Below, piece by piece: positions 58,658 through 64,000 of a stretch of DNA of 64,000 nt. The position numbers and the translations under genes were made by a program. The number at the start of each line of letters is the position of its first letter. The first letter of the stretch is position 1. The notes under the pieces were generated by a model that worked only from the letters and a program-made list of their open reading frames with translations, was not told where the DNA came from and did no database searches. The stretch comes from Epiperipatus broadwayi (taxonomy: Eukaryota > Onychophora > Udeonychophora > Euonychophora > Peripatidae). The stretch covers positions 3,532,001-3,596,000 of the forward strand of contig JAQFVV010006310.1 in assembly GCA_028023455.1 (NCBI GenBank), in the 5' to 3' direction.

Positions 58658-60913
58658 GAGAAAAATGTTAGAAGGAAATGGACATGGAAGCATCCAAATG
58701 AAGGTACAGCAGAATTGGATTATATTTTGACTAACAGGAAATACATATTTCAAGATTGTAATGTTCTTAATAAATTTAACACAGGAAGTGATCATCGATT
58801 AGTAAGGGGTAAGATACATGTTAATGTAAAACTAGAGAGACAAAAATTATTAAGAAAAACTATATTTACAGTTGATATTCCTAATCTTCAGAAACATTCT
58901 AATGAATTTAAATTAGAACTTACAAATCGGTTTCAAGTATTAGTAGATTTTGAACATGATTCAGATTTGAATGAAATTAATATGAAAATAACTGATACAC
59001 TTTTAAAAACTGCAACAAAGATAGCTGGTAGAAAAAAGCAGCAATTGACTAATAAAATTTCTACTGAGACTAGAGAACTTATGAAGAAAAGAAGGAATAT
59101 GAAGATATGCAAGAATGATGCATTAAAAAGAATTGAATATCTCGAATTTTGTAAAATGGTGCGGAAAAGAGTTGAAAATGATATAAGAAAGTATAACTGT
59201 GAACTAGCAAGAAAAGCTGTAGAAGAAAATAAAAGTCTTAAGAATGTAAAACAACATTTTGGTATTGGTAGGAAATTTATATCTGCAATAAGGAAAAAAG
59301 ATGGAATTATTACTAAAAAGAGGGATGACATTATGAAATTGGTAGAAGATTTTTATCAAGAATTATATAGTAATAAAGAACAAGTACCTCCTATATCTAT
59401 TACATCTTCCGAATTGCCCAGAATTTTAAATGAAGAAGTGAGAAATGCAATTAAATGTATGAAAAAAGGAAAGGCTCCAGGTAATGATGGAATTATAATT
59501 GATATATTAAAAGAAGCAGGTGAAGAAACAGAAAAAATATTAGCAAAGTTATATACCAAATGTCTAAATGATAAAGATGTACCGGATGATTGGAAGAATG
59601 CAGTAATAATATTAATATTTAAAAAAGGTGATAAAGAAGATATTAGAAATTACAGACCTATCAGCCTTTTATCAGTTTTATATAAAATTTTTATCAAGAT
59701 AATTACAACTCGTCTACAGAGAACCTTGGATTTTCACCAACCAAGAGAACAAGCTGGATTTAAAAGTGGTTTTAGTACAGTAGATCATATTCAAGTATTG
59801 AGAGAGGTTATAGAAAGAACAAATGAATATGAGTTGTCATTATGTTTTGGATTTGTAGATTATGAAAAGGCATTTGATTCTATAAACATTTCTTCAGTGA
59901 TTAAAGCATTGGATCATCAAGGTATAGATCCAGGATATTGTCATATTTTAAAGAATATTTATAAAAATGCAACAGCAACAATTAGATTACATAATGATAC
60001 TGGGAAAGTCAACATTGAGAAAGGTGTAAGACAAGGTGACTCCATATCTCCAAAACTTTTTACAGCAGTGCTGCAAGAAGTATTTTGTGGATTAAAATGG
60101 GAAACTAAAGGGGTGAAAGTAAATGGAGATTATTTAAGTCATTTAGATTTCGCAGATGATGTAGTTGTTTTTGTAAATAATGCTTCCGAGCTGCAGGAAA
60201 TGTTGCAGGAGTTATCAGATGAAAGTAGGAAAGTAGGACTAAAGATAAATGTTAAAAAGACTAAAGTAATGTTTAATTGATTTGCTCAAAATATGAAAAT
60301 AAAGATTGATTATGATGAATTAGAAGAAGTTAAGAGTTACAAATACCTTGGTCAGATTATTAATACAGATGGAAACATAATAGAGGAAATTAATCATAGA
60401 ATTAAACTTGGTTGGAGTGCTTTTGGTAGAAATAACTTGATATTAAAAGGAAATATGCCTATGTGTTTGAAAAGAAAGGTTTTTAACAAATGTGTTTTAC
60501 CAGTTCTTACTTATGGATCTGAGACTTGGACACTTAATAGAAGAGCAATACAGAGACTTCAGACCACTCAAAGAAGTATGGAGAGATGTATGTTGGGAGT
60601 AACAAGAAGAGATCGAAAACGCAATGTATGGGTAAGAGAACAAACAGGTGTTACTGACCTCATTGAAAAAATTAAAAGATTGAAGTGGAGTTGGGCTGGA
60701 TATATTGCTAGAAGAGATGATAATAGATGGACAATTGAAATTTTAAACTGGATTCCAAGAGATTGTAAAAGATCCAGAAGGAGACCACATGTAAGATGGA
60801 TGGATGAAATAAGAAAATGTGTAGGGGTGATGTGGAGAAGAGAAGCTAAAGATCGTAGAAGATGGATTAAACTTGGAGAGACCTTCATCCTGCAGTGGAT
60901 TGATAATGGTTGA
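58658..60913 (+). pseudogene. RTE-A polyprotein, reverse transcriptase and C-terminal part
   Basis: After the frameshift the frame resumes at about 58658 ([13 protein letters not shown]) and is open to a TGA at 60278-60280, then open again in the same frame to 60913. RT motifs: KAPGNDGI (59470), [28 protein letters not shown], motif [13 protein letters not shown] (59845-59880), motif [14 protein letters not shown] (60020-60060) and motif [11 protein letters not shown] (about 60142-60171). Beyond the internal stop the C-terminal domain has YKYLGQIINTDG, LTYGSETWTLNRR and RLKWSWAGYIARRDDNRW, found in most RTE elements. The internal stop could be a C-to-T change of CGA. Confidence 0.9.
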
Positions 60914-60930
60914 TAATGATGATGATGATG
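60908..60930 (+). repeat. GAT-type 3' tail of RTE-A
   Basis: The stop codon lies within TGGTTGATAATGATGATG, so the 3' UTR is almost nil. Trinucleotide tails of this kind, rather than poly(A), are a hallmark of the RTE clade. Confidence 0.85.
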
Positions 60931-61011
60931 AAGAAGGTATCCCATTCGCTAGCTCAGCATACTCTTATACTCAGTTAAAAGAATGGGGATCGGAAAACTC
61001 GCATAACTAAC

Positions 61012-61415
61012 TAATATGGGATTAGAGAAAGTAAATGATAAAAAAAATATGAAATATATGGCAGTAGTCGCTTTTAAATTATAATATCTTTTATTAACCC
61101 AATACCCCCTACCATTTATAACATAAATATAAAATTAAAATTCCCAAATTGAATAAATATGTAAGTATATAGAAATACTTGTCGAGATAATTGTTAGATT
61201 AAATAAAGGAAATTTCTTTTTTTATAATAAAGTATATTAAATAAAGAATATGGGAGAGATAGTGCTCTGTGGATATAAACTCACATGTATGTAAAGCAAA
61301 TAAAGAAAAATTAGTGTTACATATAAGATATCTTGGTTTGTGTACTTACATAAACATATTTATGAAGTGGGCATTAACTGGTTATAAAATAAACACACAC
61401 ATACAAAAAATAATA
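61012..61415. other. AT-rich spacer, nothing recognised
   Basis: No feature seen beyond short A/T runs. Confidence 0.4.
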
Positions 61416-61421
61416 GTATAC

Positions 61422-61609
61422 CCGACAAAGTTTGTAGGCTTCGTTCTTCTATGGGTTTTGAGTGGGCGGTCTATCTGTTCATCAACTGCAACAAGGGCTG
61501 GACTTGACAGTGCTATAAGTTCGTATAATTTGTCATCGTCACTTTGGTGTTTGGTGATCTCGGCTTTTACATTATGTTGGGACGGCAGGAGCGGGGCTGG
61601 ACGGACGCA
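61422..61609 (-). CDS. Candidate internal exon, unidentified protein
   Basis: On the minus strand GAAACCTACTTCAG is a plausible acceptor; the frame then reads CVRPAPLLPSQHNVKAEITK, HQSDDDKLYELIALSSPALV and AVDEQIDRPLKTHRRTKPTN, reaching a donor-like GG/GTATAC. All 62 codons are open, composition is balanced and acidic/basic clusters look like real protein, in contrast to the A/T-driven frames nearby. The plus-strand 114-codon frame over the same DNA is serine/cysteine-rich and is probably its shadow. I do not recognise a domain; a retroelement gag-like exon is an alternative. Confidence 0.4.
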
Positions 61610-61614
61610 CTGAA

Positions 61615-62010
61615 GTAGGTTTCTACTCCATAATCATTTCATAGGCAGGCAAATGTTTGATTGACATCTTTAGGTTGGAGAACGGACACTAAACAGGATA
61701 TTAAACACTATCAATCGTTCTTTCTTGTTTTGTGAATCCTAAGTTAATTGCAGGCTCCGATGGCGTGTCGCAATTAAGCTTTCATTGGCATCAACTGACT
61801 GGTTAACTGCTAGATTATTTCAATGATGGCCTGGATTAATGTCCGTTGATTTAGAATGACAGAATGATTATTATTTTTTTTTTTTCCTTATTAGAGTAAA
61901 TCTTACGGCTTACAAGGTATTAGAATCAGCATGATTAAAGAGTTGCATGACTTCGCATGGTTCCAAGAATAACATTAGCTTCCCAAAATTAGAAATAGGC
62001 TCTCCATAAG
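61615..62010. other. Moderately GC-rich non-coding stretch
   Basis: Contains GGCTCCGATGGCGTGTCGCA and other unique sequence with no open frame. If the exon at 61422-61609 is real this is its upstream intron or leader. Confidence 0.35.
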
Positions 62011-62165
62011 ATTTGCAAACGTGAACTACTCTCTTTAAAAAGTAAAGTAAACTCGAACTCCTTGACAAGCAAAGGTGAACTGCTCTCCTTGAAAATTAAA
62101 GTTAAACTCCTCTCTTTTCTTTGAAAAGCAAAAGTCAACTGCCCTCTCACAATTTCAGAACAGAA
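62010..62165 (-). repeat. Tandem array of about 30-bp units (five imperfect copies)
   Basis: On the minus strand units of the form AGAGCAGTTCACTTTTGCTT followed by TTCAAGG repeat about five times with substitutions. It gives the 62-codon minus-strand frame its repeated FKESSS motif; I regard that frame as a by-product of the repeats. Confidence 0.6.
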
Positions 62166-62169
62166 ATCC

Positions 62170-63030
62170 CACCTCAATACAATCTCAATTCAGGTATCCC
62201 CTCCACAACACAAAAATTAATTAAATGTTATTGAATTGGTTTTAGTTTTACTAATTGGTTTGGCTGATTCGTAAAACATTTCAATGTAATCGCCCAAGTG
62301 ATCTCTAAAAATTTCATTTCCAATTAGTTTTATTTATATCCATTCAGATCACAATTAAGAAATGGTAACATCTTTTTACTTTTGATTAATTACATTATCA
62401 GAATCGAAGTTTTTTTTGTTTTAACAAAAAAAAAATGTTTTACATAACTTGAACATTCCTCTCTCCATGCATTATCGCAAGTTTAATTAAACTCTTTTGT
62501 CCAGTTAAAATTATTTTAGAGTGGACAGGAAGCCACAATGCCTTTAGGCTTTTTCTAAATTTAAGACAATGCCCCCCCTCCCTTGCTCAAATGCGACTGA
62601 AGAGAAAAATATCCATTAAAACTCCGATTCTGAAATTATTTTTAAATATTTTTAAATAACAGTAGGTTAAATTCTCTTTTTTACATTGATTGTAAGCACT
62701 CCCAAAAAAAAAATTATGTACTGACAAATTGTAAATAAATGTGTTAGCATTTCTTTTAACAAACAAAACAAAAATCTTCAAAATTATAATTACATTTTGG
62801 AGTTTGTTTTTCCTTAAAAAAAAATAATAAAAAATAAACAAAAATCAAATTTACAAATGCATATTTCTAAGCCTTTAAATATTGGCTTTAAACATATGTG
62901 GGTGTGTTTATATTATCGCCACAGTTCTCTCTCTCTCAATTTATAACGAATATTGTTTGTATAAATTGTATATCCCTCCCCCTCTTTAATGGCTATTTAA
63001 ATATTTTAGACCATTTAGTCATTTAATCTT
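62170..63030. other. AT-rich spacer, nothing recognised
   Basis: A (TC)n run at 62929-62938. No gene seen. Confidence 0.4.
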
Positions 63031-63039
63031 AGCTTGTGC

Positions 63040-63660
63040 TTGGCCACATCAAACGTGCCTGCACAATACCTCCCTCTGACATGAGATGTTTAAATGGAGT
63101 TTATCATTTTAATGTCTTTATTATTAATCATATTTTCCAAAACTATGAACTCTTAGTGAACAGAAGGCATGATGTGCAGAACCCAGAGGTACGGATTCCC
63201 ATCTCCCAAGCATTTATGCGCACAAGCCAAGCCTGCATCGATCTCCCCAGGCCAGAAACACCAAGAAACACAGAATCACAGCATAAAGATCTGTCATATC
63301 TAGAGCTCCGCGACATCCAGGCAAAGTAGAATGTGAGAGTCACATAACTACATCTTGTAGAACTCGTCCCAGAGGAATTCTCATCTCTGCCATCCACTGC
63401 ACTCATGCTCATTCCTTATTGAGGCTTACAGAGTCTTTTACAGTGGAATAAAACCCAGAGGAATTTTCATCTCTGCCACAATGTCACAGAACTTCCAGAC
63501 CATGCCAAAACCTCCAACCATTCCTCTGCCCTCCTACCATCTCTAACCCCAGGGCACAGAAAGCACAGACTGACCTACACACACAACACTCGGAAAACCG
63601 AAGTCCACACATCCGACCCTCAAATGACATGACCATTTATTATAAAAGCTTACATGCCTG
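63040..63660. other. GC-rich island with a short direct repeat, unidentified
   Basis: Clearly richer in GC than anything nearby. CCCAGAGGAATTYTCATCTC recurs about 82 bases apart (63369 and 63451), each followed by TGCCA. One frame on each strand is open across 63143-63410 (plus: PEVRIPISQAFMRTSQACID; minus: SVFLGVSGLGRSMQAWLVRI), which cannot both be coding. It may be part of an old mobile element or a gene end; I cannot decide. Confidence 0.35.
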
Positions 63661-63664
63661 GCAC

Positions 63665-64000
63665 AATACAATTCTGTGGAAGAAACTACTCTCATACATG
63701 TATTAGAAAATTGACATGCACTCTCCCATTAATAATCATTTTAAAAGCATAGGTGGTTCGCTTATGCTTAGAGCTTATTTTTTAAATAAAACAATTTATT
63801 GACCATGCTTAAATTAGGTTTGAGCTTATTATGAGCTTGATTTTTAAATTGCATATTACTTACACAAGTTCAGATTATATATCATAGACAAGAAAAAGTT
63901 TCTCATTTTTAATGATCCATGATAATGAATCTTATTAATTTGAATATATGTAATAATTATCAATATAGCGATATCATGTTGTAGAAAATTCACTCATGTG
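63665..64000. other. AT-rich sequence to the window edge
   Basis: ATTAGGTTTGAGCTTATTATGAGCTTGATT contains a short direct repeat; nothing else noticed. Confidence 0.35.

Larger units (their letters stand above)
57633..60930 (+). mobile_element. RTE-A non-LTR retrotransposon, nearly complete, 11-bp target duplication
   Basis: AAGAAGGTATC is present exactly at 57622-57632 and 60931-60941. The element between has a short 5' UTR, one long reading frame (endonuclease then reverse transcriptase then C-terminal domain), a minimal 3' UTR and a TGATAATGATGATGATGATG tail, all characteristic of RTE-clade LINEs. Four decayed relatives lie in this window. Only two coding lesions were found, so it is the youngest LINE here. 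Confidence 0.93.

Noticed and set aside
58363-59559. Minus-strand frames over the LINE (79, 132 and 67 codons)
   Set aside because: They are antisense to conserved endonuclease and RT motifs.
61269-61613. 114-codon plus-strand gene
   Set aside because: Its second half is the shadow of a better minus-strand frame and its first half is A/T-driven sequence.
1-64000. CRISPR arrays, bacterial operons or integrated phage
   Set aside because: No regularly spaced short repeats, no ribosome-binding-site-led gene strings; spliced exons and non-LTR elements show a eukaryotic genome.

Overview
This 64 kb window is AT-rich DNA from an animal nuclear genome. There are no operons or bacterial gene layout. 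Coding exons are short and flanked by GT/AG splice sites, and most of what can be recognised is transposable elements. Two host genes are visible, each as a single minus-strand exon: the first coding exon of mitochondrial endonuclease G (969-1469, DRGH motif) and one internal exon of the SPOUT-class RNA methyltransferase SPOUT1/CENP-32 (38572-38719). The very long non-coding spans, tRNA-derived SINEs, RTE-type LINEs and hAT, mariner and pogo relics fit an invertebrate with a large repeat-rich genome. A lophotrochozoan such as a cephalopod mollusc is plausible, but nothing here proves it.

Layout. 1-1.5 kb: a fold-back repeat and the EndoG exon. 1.9-7.5 kb: fold-back elements, a pogo/Tigger-like relic (5105-6275) and a compound repeat (6840-7457). 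10-14 kb: two decayed RTE copies and a large HP1 fold-back retroposon (11957-12722). 14.7-17.5 kb: repeats and unidentified coding-like islands. 20.1-20.7 kb: the clearest HP1 element, with a 14-bp target duplication. 22.7-23.4 kb: a non-autonomous hAT element. 26.8-31.8 kb: antisense LINE relics from three families, one carrying a young hairpin insertion (28464-28684). 32.2-34.8 kb: SINE-like HP2 copies, including an inverted dimer. 36.6-37.4 kb: a deleted mariner. 38.6 kb: the SPOUT1 exon. 39.4-42.9 kb: HP1, LINE-B, a cluster of three SINE-A copies and an RTE fragment. 45.56-51.90 kb: a 6.3-kb element with long terminal inverted repeats and an 8-bp target duplication; its left arm was later split by a TG...CA insertion that looks like a solo LTR. 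55-57.5 kb: weak coding islands. 57.63-60.93 kb: a nearly complete RTE LINE with an 11-bp target duplication and only two obvious lesions. 61-64 kb: higher-GC islands, one with a good candidate minus-strand exon.

The most unusual theme is fold-back architecture. At least three short-repeat families (HP1, HP2, HP3) occur as long hairpins or inverted dimers. HP1 and HP2 copies are bounded by direct repeats of about 10-16 bp, and the hairpin sits off-centre because only the 3' side carries an extra constant tail. This looks more like retroposition of self-complementary RNA by LINE machinery than like a DNA transposon with terminal inverted repeats. If transcribed, these loci would make long double-stranded RNA.
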